Shown piece after piece: positions 8,760 through 17,626 of a stretch of DNA of 64,000 nt. The stretch is from Blastococcus sp. DSM 46786 (GTDB lineage: Bacteria; Actinomycetota; Actinomycetes; Mycobacteriales; Geodermatophilaceae): the NCBI RefSeq assembly GCF_900109665.1, contig NZ_FOAO01000006.1, positions 62,001-126,000 of the forward strand. The letters are read 5' to 3'. The position numbers were made by a program, and so were the translations under genes. Under the pieces are notes generated by a model. It was not told the DNA's origin, did not search any database, and saw only the letters and a list, made by a program, of their open reading frames with translations. Every line of letters begins with the position of its first letter. Within the stretch, counting starts at the first letter, position 1.

Positions 8760-8864
8760 GCTTCCTCCGCTCGGTCGGTCGCCCTCCCCGGTACCGCCGC
8801 ACCGGCCGGGGGAAACGGGGCGTCTGGTACTGCTGGTACCCCTGTCCCGTCCCCGGAGGTCCCC

Positions 8865-9788
8865 GTGTCCGTCACCGTCGTCGGCAGCCTCAACGAGGAC
8901 GTGCTCGTGTCCGTCGACCGGCTGCCCGGCCGGGGGGAGACGGTCGTGGCCCGCGACTCGGCGCTCGCCCCGGGCGGGAAGGGGGCCAACCAGGCCGCCG
9001 CCGCCGGCGTCCTCGGGGGCGGCGTGCACATGGTGGGCCGGGTCGGCGACGACCCCGCCGGTGACCGGCAGCTGGCCGCACTGGCCTCCTCCCGGGTCAA
9101 CGTCAGCCGCGTGCTGCGCACGATCGGCACGCCCACCGGCACCGCGACCATCCCCGTGGAGGCGGGCAGCGGCGAGAACCTGATCGTCGTCGTGCCCGGT
9201 GCCAACGCCGAGCTCGCGCCCGAGGACGTCGACGTGCCGTCGGTGCGCTCGGCCCGGGTGCTGCTGCTCCAGCTCGAGGTGCCGCTGCCGGCGGTGGAGG
9301 CGGCGGCCCGGGCCGCGTCCGGCACCGTCGTCCTCACGCCGGCGCCGCCCGCCCCGCTGCCCGACGTGCTGCTGCAGCGGGTGGACGTGCTCGTCCCCAA
9401 CGAGCACGAGCTGGCGCTGCTGGCCGGCGCCGAACCCGGCGACCGCTCACCCGCCGAGCTGGTGCAGCTCGCCCGCCGGGTGACGACGGGCGCGGTCGTG
9501 GTCACCCTCGGCGCGCGCGGCGCCCTGGTCGTCCCCGCGGAGGGCCCGGCCCTGCTGCAGGCGCCGCCGCCGGTCACCGCCGTCGACACGACGGGCGCCG
9601 GGGACTGCTTCTGCGGTGCGCTGGGGCAGGCGCTGGCCGGTGGCGCCGTCCTCGCCGACGCCGTCCGCCAGGCCGTCGCCGCGGCGGCGGCCTCCACCAC
9701 CGGTCCGGGAGCGCGCGGCGCGCTGCCCGACGAGGAGGCCGTGCGCGCCCTCCTCCCCCGGGTGCCCCCGGCCGGCCCGGTGGGCTGA
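8865..9788 (+). CDS. rbsK: Ribokinase (PfkB family)
   Basis: 307-residue PfkB-type sugar kinase. The N-terminal motif GGKGANQAAAAG binds substrate, and the C-terminal DTTGAGDCFCGAL holds the catalytic Asp and anion hole. The start VVGSLNEDVLVSVDRLPGRG is typical of ribokinase, which phosphorylates ribose to ribose-5-phosphate. GGAGG 5 nt before GTG 8865 marks the start. No ribose transporter is adjacent, so another pentose or nucleoside sugar is possible. Confidence 0.87.
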   Translation: MSVTVVGSLNEDVLVSVDRLPGRGETVVARDSALAPGGKGANQAAAAGVLGGGVHMVGRVGDDPAGDRQLAALASSRVNVSRVLRTIGTPTGTATIPVEAGSGENLIVVVPGANAELAPEDVDVPSVRSARVLLLQLEVPLPAVEAAARAASGTVVLTPAPPAPLPDVLLQRVDVLVPNEHELALLAGAEPGDRSPAELVQLARRVTTGAVVVTLGARGALVVPAEGPALLQAPPPVTAVDTTGAGDCFCGALGQALAGGAVLADAVRQAVAAAAASTTGPGARGALPDEEAVRALLPRVPPAGPVG

Positions 9789-9852
9789 CCCCCGGTTTCC
9801 CCGGCGGCCGACCGGGCACAGGCTCCCCGACCGAACCGAGGAGGAACCCGCG

Positions 9853-10008
9853 ATGAGCGAATCCCACCGCACGCCCCGCAGCGCCGAACGCGCCGAGGGC
9901 GACCCGGCCGGCGAGCAGCCCGGCAGCGGCCGCACGCCGCACCCCGAGGAGCCGGCCGAGGGCCGTGCCGACACCGCCGGCGGTGGCGCCGACACCCCCG
10001 ACACCTGA
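9853..10008 (+). CDS. Small disordered acidic protein
   Basis: 51 residues, rich in Glu, Pro, Gly, Ala and Asp, without Cys, Trp, Tyr or Phe and probably unfolded. AGGAGG lies about 9 nt before the ATG. It starts 64 bp after ribokinase and may share its transcript. It resembles in composition the small proteins at 11.6 kb and 14.3-14.7 kb. Function unknown. Confidence 0.6.
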   Translation: MSESHRTPRSAERAEGDPAGEQPGSGRTPHPEEPAEGRADTAGGGADTPDT

Positions 10009-10099
10009 CCCCCGGCGCCGCGCCGTGGTGACCGACGTCTCAGCCCTGTCCGGTCGCGCACCGGTTTCCCACCGCCACGGCACGGGCACGCACCGGCGC

Positions 10100-10234
10100 A
10101 TGGAGGACAACCTGGACCACACCCGGACCACCCACGAGTCGACCGACGGAGCGCGGGCCGACTCCTCCACGGAGACCGCGGCGCGGGCCGTGGCCCGGCT
10201 GCTGGCCAACCCGCGCCGCACCCGCCGGGCCTGA
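10100..10234 (+). CDS. Possible small basic-tailed protein
   Basis: 44 residues: an acidic, polar N-terminal half followed by TAARAVARLLANPRRTRRA. Codon usage fits a gene, but no Shine-Dalgarno precedes ATG 10100; a GTG at 10025 would lengthen it by 25 residues. The tail somewhat resembles the Arg-rich small protein at 26.7 kb. Function unknown; may not be expressed. Confidence 0.35.
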   Translation: MEDNLDHTRTTHESTDGARADSSTETAARAVARLLANPRRTRRA

Positions 10235-10380
10235 GCCGACGCCGCAGTCACGCTGCGTCGTCACACGTTCACCTCCGCTCCCCGGCGCCCCGCGGAGCCC
10301 GGGCGCCCCTCGTCACCCAGAGCGATCAGCCCCGGCGTGCCGCGAACTGCTCCGTCACGTCCTGGTGCACCATCGCTGAC

Positions 10381-11007
10381 GTGACCGCCGCCATGCCCCT
10401 GTCCGACGCCGACGACGCCACGGCACCGGTTCGCCGCAGCCGCGCCGAGCGGCAGGCGATCGTGCTGGACACCGCCGAGCGGCTCTTCGCCGGGCGCAGC
10501 TCCCGCAGCGTCGGCATGGACGAGCTGGTCCGCGAGACCGGCCTGGGCAAGATGACGGTCTACCGGCTGTTCAAGAGCAAGGACGACCTCGTCGGGGCCT
10601 ACCTCAGCCGCAAGGCGGCCACCGTGCTCGCGTTCATCGACGCGGAGCTGGACCGGCTCGAGGGCGACCCGCGGGCCGCGCTGCTGTCCGTCGTCGACGC
10701 CGTCGAGCGCGACGTCACCCGCACCGGGTTCCGCGGCTGCCCGTTCACCAACGTCAGCAGCGAGTACGACGACCCGCAGCACCCCGCCCGCAGCGCCGCC
10801 GCCGACTACAAGTTCGAGCTGCACGCCCGGCTGGAGCGGCTGGCCGACGAGATCGTGCCGGGCGACGGCGAGGACCTCGCCGCGCAGGTCCACCTGATCA
10901 TCGACGGCATGTACCTCTCCGGCGGCCTGCTGGGCCCCGACGGCCCCGCCGCCCACGGCCGGCAGCTGGCCGAGCGGCTGATCGAGATCGCGGCCGCCCG
11001 CGGCTGA
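10381..11007 (+). CDS. TetR-family transcriptional regulator
   Basis: 208 residues. The N-terminal TetR domain (about 20-75) contains AERLFAGRSSRSVGMDELVRE and the recognition helix GLGKMTVYRLFKSKDDLV. The C-terminal ligand domain includes TRTGFRGCPFTNVSSEY, which resembles regulators related to QacR/LmrA-type sensors. GTG 10381 is used; ATG 10393 is an alternative. It precedes the 141-residue hypothetical gene by 15 bp and may be cotranscribed. Whether it binds the palindromes upstream of fadE5 1.2 kb away is open. Confidence 0.87.
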   Translation: MTAAMPLSDADDATAPVRRSRAERQAIVLDTAERLFAGRSSRSVGMDELVRETGLGKMTVYRLFKSKDDLVGAYLSRKAATVLAFIDAELDRLEGDPRAALLSVVDAVERDVTRTGFRGCPFTNVSSEYDDPQHPARSAAADYKFELHARLERLADEIVPGDGEDLAAQVHLIIDGMYLSGGLLGPDGPAAHGRQLAERLIEIAAARG

Positions 11008-11022
11008 CCGCAGGATGGGCCG

Positions 11023-11448
11023 GTGACCGACGACCGCACGCGGCCCGACCTCGACGACCAGACCGTGGAGGCGCTCGGCAAGCTGTCCGAGGCCCTGGAG
11101 ACCGTCGACCAGGCCCGTGGCTTCCTCTACGCCTTCCACCAGCTGACCGGCAAGGCCGACCGGCTCCTGCAGGAGTCCGTCGAACTGTTCCGCGAGGCCG
11201 GGGCCACGCCGCTGGCCGCCGACCTCGAGCGCGACCTGGTCGGGCGCAACGTCATCGCCGACCGGTGGACGTTCCAGGTCGTCGAGGACTTCGACGAGAA
11301 CTACTGGGCCACCTTCCGCGCCTACGACGCCCGTGCCCGGGACGAGCTCGCCGGGGGCGACCGGCACGTGTTCGAGGCCCGGATGAAGCAGCGCGAGCGC
11401 ACCGCCGGCCACCCCGCGCACGAGGCCGGTCCCGCGCTGGCCGAGTGA
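11023..11448 (+). CDS. Conserved hypothetical protein
   Basis: 141 residues, soluble and mostly helical, with charged heptad-like stretches (ALGKLSEALETVDQARGFLY, then KADRLLQESVELFREAG). The region FDENYWATFRAYDARARDEL looks conserved. I do not recognise a domain. It starts at GTG 11023, 15 bp after the TetR gene, with a CAGGAT hexamer 6 nt before the start that could support a separate leaderless transcript. Confidence 0.7.
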   Translation: MTDDRTRPDLDDQTVEALGKLSEALETVDQARGFLYAFHQLTGKADRLLQESVELFREAGATPLAADLERDLVGRNVIADRWTFQVVEDFDENYWATFRAYDARARDELAGGDRHVFEARMKQRERTAGHPAHEAGPALAE

Positions 11449-11583
11449 GCGCCACCGGCGCAGCCGCCCGGAGGTGGGCCGGTCGCGGGGGCCGGAGGCT
11501 CCCCGACCGGGACACGGGCAGCGGCTCCGCCCGCCGGGGACGGCAACTGGCCGCGGTGTCGCCCGGCGGGCGACAATGCTGCG

Positions 11584-11754
11584 ATGACCATGCCGGACGA
11601 GAACAACGCGGGCTCCGACCGCGAGGCCCAGCCGCTCGGCGCGCAGCAGGCGCCCGGCGAGGACCGCGACTCCCTGGGCGCCACGGAGGGCCCGGCCGAC
11701 GGCATCGCCGGCCCGGCCTACCCGCCCGCCGACACCGAACCGGACGCCCGGTGA
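11584..11754 (+). CDS. Small acidic disordered protein coupled to lapA-like gene
   Basis: 56 residues rich in Asp, Glu, Gly, Ala and Pro, beginning MTMPDENNAGSDREAQ and ending in YPPADTEPDAR. Its TGA overlaps the GTG of the LapA-domain gene (GTGA), implying translational coupling. Low complexity suggests a disordered partner or stress-related peptide. No domain recognised. Confidence 0.6.
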   Translation: MTMPDENNAGSDREAQPLGAQQAPGEDRDSLGATEGPADGIAGPAYPPADTEPDAR

Positions 11755-12137
11755 CCGGCCCCGGACGCGAGCCTGCCGGCGCGCAGCGCGACCCGCTGAG
11801 CGTCGGCCTGGGCTCCCAGGCCTCGGGCGACCAGGCCTCGGGCGACCCCGCCGTCGAACCGGACCGCACCGCCGAGCGGCCGGCCGAACCGGCCCCGGCC
11901 CGCGAACGGCACACCGGGAAGGCCATCGGCCGGTCGCTGGCGCTGGCGCTGCTGATCTTCGTCACCGTGGTACTGGTGCTGTTCGTCGTCTTCAACGGCC
12001 AGTCGGTGCAGATCAGCCTCGTCTTCACCGACGTCGAGGGCCCGCTTGTCGTCGCCCTGCTGGTCGCCGCGGCGCTCGGCGGCCTGCTGGTGTGGCTGGC
12101 CGGTGCGGTCACCCGCGCACGGCGGCGCAAGCGCTGA
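11751..12137 (+). CDS. LapA-domain (DUF1049) membrane protein
   Basis: 128 residues. About 55 disordered, acidic-to-neutral residues are followed by two hydrophobic helices (LALALLIFVTVVLVLFVVF and VVALLVAAALGGLLVWLAGA) and an RRRKR tail. The segment NGQSVQISLVFTD between the helices fits the lipopolysaccharide assembly protein A domain, common in actinobacteria where its function is not established. The GTG overlaps the stop of the preceding small gene by 4 nt. Confidence 0.75.
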   Translation: MTGPGREPAGAQRDPLSVGLGSQASGDQASGDPAVEPDRTAERPAEPAPARERHTGKAIGRSLALALLIFVTVVLVLFVVFNGQSVQISLVFTDVEGPLVVALLVAAALGGLLVWLAGAVTRARRRKR

Positions 12138-12151
12138 CCCCTCCGGGTCAG
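12134..12151 (+). terminator. Short hairpin over the lapA-like stop codon
   Basis: CTGACCC and GGGTCAG pair around a CTCC loop; the left arm contains the TGA stop codon. It may end the short transcript before the fadE5 promoter region. Confidence 0.45.
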
Positions 12152-12185
12152 GCTCCCGGCGCAGGCGTGTCCGGCGACCCGGTGC

Positions 12186-12230
12186 TTGCCGTTACTACTC
12201 GCGAGTAATAGTTTTTGTTACTCGCGAGTA
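12186..12230 (+). promoter_or_regulatory. fadE5 promoter with two TACTCGCGAGTA operator palindromes
   Basis: The perfect 12-bp palindrome TACTCGCGAGTA occurs twice, at 12196-12207 and 12219-12230, with centres 23 bp apart. A TTGCCG at 12186-12191 and TAATAG at 12206-12211 could form a weak promoter overlapped by the first copy. Paired palindromes 45-80 bp upstream of a beta-oxidation gene are expected for a TetR-type repressor responding to acyl-CoA; the identity of the regulator is inference. Confidence 0.7.
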
Positions 12231-12274
12231 GGACGACGCCGTCCGCCGGCACGGAGCACGGGAGCCTGAGCGCA

Positions 12275-14113
12275 ATGACGCACTACACCGCCAACCTGCG
12301 GGACCTCGAGTTCAATCTCTTCGAGTTCCTGGACACCAAGGACAAGTTCGGCACGGGTCCGTTCGAGCAGATGGACGCCGGCACCGCGCGCGGGATCCTG
12401 GCCGAGGTCCGCAAGCTCGCCGAGGGCCCGGTCGCTGCGTCCTTCGTCGACGCCGATCGCAACCCGCCGGTCTTCGACCCGGCGACGAACTCGGTGACCA
12501 TCCCGGAGTCGTTCAAGAAGTCGTACAAGGCCGTCGAGGACGGCGAGTGGTCCCGCCTCGACCTGCCCGAGCACCTCGGCGGCTTCGGCGCACCGCACGC
12601 CCTGACCTGGGGCGCTTTCGAGATGATCCTCGGCGCCAATCCCGCCGTGTTCATGTACGGCTCGGGCGCGGCCTTCGCGGCCATCCTCGACGAGCTGGGC
12701 ACGCCGGACCAGAAGCGCCTGGCCGAACTCATGCTCGAGCACCGCTGGGGCGCCACGATGGTGCTCACCGAGCCCGACGCGGGCTCCGACGTCGGTGCCG
12801 GCACCACCAGGGCCGTGCAGCAGCCCGACGGTTCCTGGCACATCCACGGCGTGAAGCGGTTCATCACGTCGGCCGAGCACGACATGAGCGACAACATCAT
12901 CCACCTGGTCCTGGCCCGCCCCGAGGGCGCGAAGGCGGGCACCAAGGGTCTGTCGCTGTTCGTCGTCCCCAAGTTCCACGTCGACCTCGCGACCGGTGAG
13001 CTGGGCGAGCGCAACGGCGCCTACGTCACCAACGTCGAGAAGAAGATGGGCCTCAAGGTCTCCACGACCTGCGAGCTCACCTTCGGTGACGGCCCGGTGC
13101 CGGCGCAGGGCTGGCTGGTCGGCGAGGTCCACGACGGCATCGCCCAGATGTTCAAGGTCATCGAGCACGCCCGGATGTTCGTCGGCGCGAAAGCGATCGC
13201 GACCCTCTCGGCCGGTTACCAGGTCGCACTGGACTACGCGAAGACCCGTATCCAGGGCGCCGACCTGACGGCGACCAGCAAGGACGCCCCCCGGGTGGCC
13301 ATCACCCACCACCCGGACGTCCGCCGCTCGCTGATGCGGCAGAAGTCCTACGCCGAGGGCATGCGGGCGCTGTACCTCTACACTGCGGGCTTCCGCGACC
13401 GTGTCACCGAGGCCGAGGCCACCGGTGACAGCGAGGCGGCCCGGCTCGCCGAGCGGGTCAACGACCTGCTGCTGCCGATCGTGAAGGGCTTCGGCTCCGA
13501 GCGGGCCACGGAGCTGCTCACGTCCGAGTCGCTGCAGACCCTGGGCGGTTCGGGCTTCCTGCAGGACTACCCGATCGAGCAGTACATCCGGGACTCCAAG
13601 ATCGACACCCTCTACGAGGGCACGACGGCGATCCAGGGCCAGGACTTCTTCTTCCGGAAGATCGTCAGGGACGGCGGCGTCGCGCTGACCTGGCTGGCCG
13701 AGCAGATCCAGGCCACGGTCGACGGCGACGCCGGCAACGGCCGGCTCAAGGAGGAGCGGGCACTGCTCGGCACCGCCCTGCAGGACGTCCAGGGCATGCT
13801 CACCGCGATGTTCGACCACCTGACCGCCGCCCAGGAGGACATGTCCTCGCTGTACAAGGTCGCGCAGAACACCAGCCGGCTGCTGCTGGCCACCGGCGAC
13901 CTGGTCACCGCGTGGCTGCTCATCCGCCAGTCCGAGGTGGCCCTGGCCGCCCTCGCCGGCGAGGTCAGCGAGAAGGACAAGCACTTCTACGAGGGCAAGT
14001 TCGCCGCCACCCGCTTCTTCGCCACCCAGGTGCTGCCGAAGCTCGCGGCGGAGCGGGCGATCGTCGAGGCCACCGACAACGCCCTCATGGAGGTCGCGGA
14101 GGACTGCTTCTGA
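12275..14113 (+). CDS. fadE5: Acyl-CoA dehydrogenase, FadE5-like
   Basis: 612-residue FAD-dependent acyl-CoA dehydrogenase, first step of beta-oxidation. I recognise it as the FadE5 type of mycobacteria (about 611 residues, broad chain length): [38 protein letters not shown] and [18 protein letters not shown] all fit. The catalytic base is Glu448 in LYEGTTAIQ. It has the N-terminal, middle and C-terminal ACAD domains plus the extra C-terminal extension of this subgroup. Two operator palindromes upstream imply repression in the absence of fatty acyl substrates. No other beta-oxidation gene is adjacent. Three hairpins follow. Confidence 0.95.
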   Translation: MTHYTANLRDLEFNLFEFLDTKDKFGTGPFEQMDAGTARGILAEVRKLAEGPVAASFVDADRNPPVFDPATNSVTIPESFKKSYKAVEDGEWSRLDLPEHLGGFGAPHALTWGAFEMILGANPAVFMYGSGAAFAAILDELGTPDQKRLAELMLEHRWGATMVLTEPDAGSDVGAGTTRAVQQPDGSWHIHGVKRFITSAEHDMSDNIIHLVLARPEGAKAGTKGLSLFVVPKFHVDLATGELGERNGAYVTNVEKKMGLKVSTTCELTFGDGPVPAQGWLVGEVHDGIAQMFKVIEHARMFVGAKAIATLSAGYQVALDYAKTRIQGADLTATSKDAPRVAITHHPDVRRSLMRQKSYAEGMRALYLYTAGFRDRVTEAEATGDSEAARLAERVNDLLLPIVKGFGSERATELLTSESLQTLGGSGFLQDYPIEQYIRDSKIDTLYEGTTAIQGQDFFFRKIVRDGGVALTWLAEQIQATVDGDAGNGRLKEERALLGTALQDVQGMLTAMFDHLTAAQEDMSSLYKVAQNTSRLLLATGDLVTAWLLIRQSEVALAALAGEVSEKDKHFYEGKFAATRFFATQVLPKLAAERAIVEATDNALMEVAEDCF

Positions 14114-14139
14114 TGTCGCCCTCCGGGCTCCGACCGCGG

Positions 14140-14158
14140 CCAGGGGGCGTCCCCCTGG
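14140..14158 (+). terminator. Terminator hairpin after fadE5
   Basis: CCAGGGGG pairs with CCCCCTGG around a CGT loop, 27 nt after the fadE5 stop. A second, bulged stem-loop of the CCGGTCG/CGACCGG type follows near 14189-14220. Confidence 0.7.
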
Positions 14159-14237
14159 TGCGCTGAGACTGAGCCGCTGCCCGTGTCCCGGTCGGGGACC
14201 CTCCGGGCCCCGCGACCGGTCCACCCCGCACGACGAG

Positions 14238-14269
14238 CGAGGCCGCCTTCCCGCTGGGAGGCGGCCTCG
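14238..14269 (+). terminator. Second strong hairpin downstream of fadE5
   Basis: Perfect 11-bp stem (14238-14248 with 14259-14269), loop of 10 nt, followed by TCGTTTGG. It separates fadE5 from the small acidic genes. Confidence 0.75.
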
Positions 14270-14331
14270 GTCGTTTGGGGCAGACGACGACGGGCATGGG
14301 CGAGAGGACAGCCGACGGACAGGAGGCCGGC

Positions 14332-14583
14332 ATGACCGATCCCCAGGGCAGCGACCGCATCCAGCAGGACATCCCGACCGCGTCGGGCACGGGGGCCAAC
14401 AGCGACCTGGCCTCCTCCTTCGACGACGTGCCGCTCACCGCCGAGGAAGGCGTCGAGCGGGACGCCGAGCAGGGGGACGACCTCCCGGCCCGCGCGGACG
14501 GCGACGTCGCCCGCGCCACTCGCGCCGGCGCCACCGGCGAGGTCTCGGGCCCGACCGACCGATCAGGAGACGACGGCCGATGA
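14332..14583 (+). CDS. Small acidic hypothetical protein
   Basis: 83 residues, strongly acidic and probably disordered, beginning MTDPQGSDRIQQDIPTASG and containing SSFDDVPLTAEEGVERDAE. AGGAGG lies 5 nt before the ATG, a strong start signal. Its stop overlaps the next ATG (ATGA), so the two small genes are translated together. No domain recognised. Confidence 0.65.
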   Translation: MTDPQGSDRIQQDIPTASGTGANSDLASSFDDVPLTAEEGVERDAEQGDDLPARADGDVARATRAGATGEVSGPTDRSGDDGR

Positions 14584-14732
14584 GCGAGTCTCAGCCGACG
14601 GGGTACCGCGAGTCCCCCGACACCACCGGCGACGCCGCCGCTCCGGCGGACGCCGACGACGTCACGCTGACCACCGACGACGAGGCCCAGCGGGACGACT
14701 CGGTCGCCCGCCCCGGCAACGAGGCCGACTGA
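14580..14732 (+). CDS. Small acidic hypothetical protein, coupled to the preceding gene
   Basis: 50 residues, very rich in Asp, Ala, Thr and Glu (ADADDVTLTTDDEAQRDD). The ATG overlaps the TGA of the 83-residue gene. The pair resembles the acidic pair formed by the gene at 11584 and its coupled neighbour. Function unknown. Confidence 0.6.
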   Translation: MSESQPTGYRESPDTTGDAAAPADADDVTLTTDDEAQRDDSVARPGNEAD

Positions 14733-14855
14733 GGGAACCCGCGGCCGCGGGTCGCGGGCTCCCCCGGTCGGTGTGCCGCCGCACCACCAGGTCGGGGCGG
14801 GCTGTGTGGGCGGCAACCGTGGGGCACATCGCACCGGCGGCCTAGCGTTCCCACC

Positions 14856-15611
14856 ATGGCGGTCAACGGTCCCCTGGTCGGGCGGCGGGCACTCATCACC
14901 GGTGGTGCGTCGGGGATCGGCCGCGCCTGCGCCGTCCGGCTGGCGGCCGACGGTGCCGACGTCGTGGTCGTCGACCGGGACGCCGAGGCTGCGCGGTCCG
15001 TGGCCGCGGAGGTGGGCGGCACCGCGGTCACGGCCGACCTGTCCGACCTCGCCGCCGTCGACCGCCTCGACCTGGCCGTGGACGTGCTGGTCAACAACGC
15101 CGGCCTGCAGCACGTCGCCCCGGTCCACGAGTTCCCGGTCGACCGCTTCTCCCACATCCTGCGGCTCATGGTGGAGGCGCCGTTCCGGCTCGTCCGCGGC
15201 GCACTGCCGCACATGTACGACCGGGGCTGGGGCCGGGTCGTCAACATCAGCTCGGTCCACGGGTTGCGCGCCTCCCCCTACAAGGCCGCCTACGTGACGG
15301 CCAAGCACGGCCTGGAGGGGCTGTCCAAGGTCGTCTCCCTGGAGGGCGCCGCCCGGGGCGTCACGTCCAACTGCGTGAACCCCGCCTACGTGCGGACGCC
15401 GCTGGTGGAGGGGCAGATCGCCGCGCAGGCGGAGGCGCACGGCCTGTCGGAGGACCAGGTCGTGGAGCAGGTCATGCTGGCGCCGGCGGCGGTCAAGCGG
15501 CTCATCGAGCCGGCGGAGGTGGCCGACGCGGTCGCCTGGCTGTGCTCGCCCGCCGCGGCCTCGGTCACCGGCACCTCGCTGGTGATGGACGGCGGGTGGA
15601 CCGCACGGTGA
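14856..15611 (+). CDS. SDR-family 3-hydroxybutyrate dehydrogenase
   Basis: 251 residues, classical short-chain dehydrogenase. The cofactor motif is TGGASGIG (about 15-22), the NNAG motif lies at 80-83, and the catalytic residues are Ser132/133 (ISSVHG), Tyr146 and Lys150 (YVTAK). GLQHVAPVHEFP, VNPAYVRTPLVE and the C-terminal MDGGWTAR match 3-hydroxybutyrate dehydrogenases, which oxidise (R)-3-hydroxybutyrate to acetoacetate. TAGCGT 7 nt before the ATG suggests a leaderless transcript. Its stop overlaps the GTG of the PucR-type regulator, so that protein may control this gene. Confidence 0.88.
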   Translation: MAVNGPLVGRRALITGGASGIGRACAVRLAADGADVVVVDRDAEAARSVAAEVGGTAVTADLSDLAAVDRLDLAVDVLVNNAGLQHVAPVHEFPVDRFSHILRLMVEAPFRLVRGALPHMYDRGWGRVVNISSVHGLRASPYKAAYVTAKHGLEGLSKVVSLEGAARGVTSNCVNPAYVRTPLVEGQIAAQAEAHGLSEDQVVEQVMLAPAAVKRLIEPAEVADAVAWLCSPAAASVTGTSLVMDGGWTAR

Positions 15612-17569
15612 CCGCGCGACCGGCCAGAATGCCGGTCGTGCCCCCGTCCCCGCCCGTCCCCGACCGCGACGGTCCGCGCCCGGCCGTGGGGCGGGCGGCG
15701 GAGTACTTCGAACTGCTGCTGGGCGACGCCGCGGCGATCGAGTACGAACGCCCCCTGGTCCGGGCGCGGGCGGCGGGGGCCGACGCCGACGAGCTGGCCG
15801 AGCTCGACCGGGTCAAGCTGCTGGCGCTGGAGGTACGCGAGGCGTTCGCCGCCCGGCGCCGGCGGGAGTCCGAGCTCACCGCCCTCTTCGACACCGCGAA
15901 CGACCTCGCGGCGCTGCGCGGGGTCGACTCGGTGCTCACCGCCATCGTCCGGCGGGCCCGCCAGCTGCTGGGCAGCGACGTCTCCTACCTGACGCTGAAC
16001 GACCCCGCACGGGGCGACACCTACATGCGGGTCACCGACGGCTCGGTCTCGGCCCGGTTCCAGGGGCTTCGGCTGCCGATGGGCGCGGGGCTGGGCGGGC
16101 TCGTCGCCCAGACCGCCGCCCCCTACGCCACGGCCGACTACTTCGCCGACCCGAGGTTCCGGCACACGACCGAGATCAACGACGGCGTACACGACGAGGG
16201 GCTCGTCGCGATCCTCGGGGTGCCTCTCGTCCGCGGCGCCCAGGTCATCGGCGTGCTGTTCGCCGCCGACCGCACCGAGCGCACCTTCGACCGGTCGCAG
16301 GTGTCCCTGCTGGGGTCGCTGGCCGCCCACGCCGCCATCGCCCTCGACAACGCCCGGCTGCTCGAGGAGACCCGGTCGGCGCTGGACGAGCTCTCGGCGG
16401 CCACCCGCCGGCTGCGCGCCCACACGGCATCGGTGGAGCGGGCGGCCGGCGCCCACGACCGGTTCATCGACGTCGTCCTGCGCGGCGGCGGGGTGGAGGA
16501 CGTCGCCGCGGCGGTCACCGAGGCCCTCGGGGGCAGCATCACCGTGCTCGACGAGGAGGGCCGGGCCGTCTCGCCCGGTGCCGGTGCGGCCACCGAGCTG
16601 CCACCCGACCCCGCCGGCGCGCTGACCCTGGCCCGCGCCACCGGCCGGACGGTGCAGGACGGCAGCTGGTGGACCGCCGCCGTGACGGTGGGCAGCGAGC
16701 TGCTGGGCGGGCTGGTGCTCCACCGCGAGGAGGAGCTCGCCGACTCCGACCAGCGGATCCTGGAGCGTGCAGCGCTCGTCACCGCGCTGCTGCTGCTGAT
16801 CCGGCGGACGGCGGGCGAGGCGGAGAACCGGGTGCGCGGGGAGCTGCTCGAGGCGCTCCTGAGCCCAGGTCTCCGGGATCCCGACGGGCTCCGGGAGCGC
16901 GCCCGCCGGCTCGGCGCGGACCTGGACCGCCCGCACGCCGTCGTCGTCGCCCGGGTCGATGCCCGGTCCCGCCCGCGGGCCCTGGCCACCGCGGCCCACC
17001 TGGCGGCGACCCGCGGCGGGCTGGCCGGCCTGCACGGGGGCTGCGTCGTCCTCTGCCTGCCCGGCCTGGAGCCCGGCCCCGCGTCGGCCACCGTGCGTCG
17101 CGAGCTCGGTGCCGCCGGCGCCGGTGCGGTCACCGTCGGCGGCGCCGGACCGGCCGTCGGCCCGGATGCCGTGGCCGCCGCCCACGCGGAGGCGGCCCGC
17201 TGCGCGACCACCCTGGTGGCGCTCGGCCGCGAGGGGGACGCGGCGAGCGCCGACGAGCTGGGGTTCTTCGGCCTGCTGGTCGGCGAGGGGCGCGACGTGC
17301 CCGCCTTCGTGCGGGCGACGCTGGGCCCCGTCCTCGAGTACGACGCGAGGCGGGGCACGGACCTGGAGGGGACGCTGGAGGCGTTCTTCGCGGCGGGCAG
17401 CTCACCGGCCCGGGCGGCGGAGAGCCTGCAGGTGCACGTCAACACCGTCACCCAGCGCCTGGACCGGATCGGCCGGCTGCTCGGTCGCGAGTGGTCCTCC
17501 CCGGCCCGCGCCCTGGAGGTCCAGCTGGCGCTCCGCCTGCACCGGCTGACCCGCGTCGACCCCGGCTGA
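15608..17569 (+). CDS. GAF-domain PucR-family transcriptional regulator
   Basis: About 650 residues. A charged helical N-terminus (AEYFELLLGDAAAIEYERP) leads into a GAF domain (about 85-240) containing TYMRVTDGSVSARFQGLRLP and ILGVPLVRGAQVIGVLFAAD. A central CdaR/PucR-like region follows, and a C-terminal helix-turn-helix with AESLQVHVNTVTQRLDRIGR. The chosen GTG 15608 overlaps the upstream stop codon (GTGA). ATG 15629 and GTG 15638 (preceded 7 nt by CAGAAT) are alternatives. Context suggests it senses a 3-hydroxybutyrate- or ketone-related signal; that is inference. Confidence 0.82.
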   Translation: MTARPARMPVVPPSPPVPDRDGPRPAVGRAAEYFELLLGDAAAIEYERPLVRARAAGADADELAELDRVKLLALEVREAFAARRRRESELTALFDTANDLAALRGVDSVLTAIVRRARQLLGSDVSYLTLNDPARGDTYMRVTDGSVSARFQGLRLPMGAGLGGLVAQTAAPYATADYFADPRFRHTTEINDGVHDEGLVAILGVPLVRGAQVIGVLFAADRTERTFDRSQVSLLGSLAAHAAIALDNARLLEETRSALDELSAATRRLRAHTASVERAAGAHDRFIDVVLRGGGVEDVAAAVTEALGGSITVLDEEGRAVSPGAGAATELPPDPAGALTLARATGRTVQDGSWWTAAVTVGSELLGGLVLHREEELADSDQRILERAALVTALLLLIRRTAGEAENRVRGELLEALLSPGLRDPDGLRERARRLGADLDRPHAVVVARVDARSRPRALATAAHLAATRGGLAGLHGGCVVLCLPGLEPGPASATVRRELGAAGAGAVTVGGAGPAVGPDAVAAAHAEAARCATTLVALGREGDAASADELGFFGLLVGEGRDVPAFVRATLGPVLEYDARRGTDLEGTLEAFFAAGSSPARAAESLQVHVNTVTQRLDRIGRLLGREWSSPARALEVQLALRLHRLTRVDPG

Positions 17570-17626
17570 GCGAGGACGCCGCCGCGCGCCGCCGGCCCGC
17601 CGGGGGCGGCCTCCTACCCTGGGCGC

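Noticed and set aside
12218-14224. 668-codon reverse-strand open frame opposite fadE5
   Set aside because: Antisense to a highly conserved enzyme; no start signal or domain.
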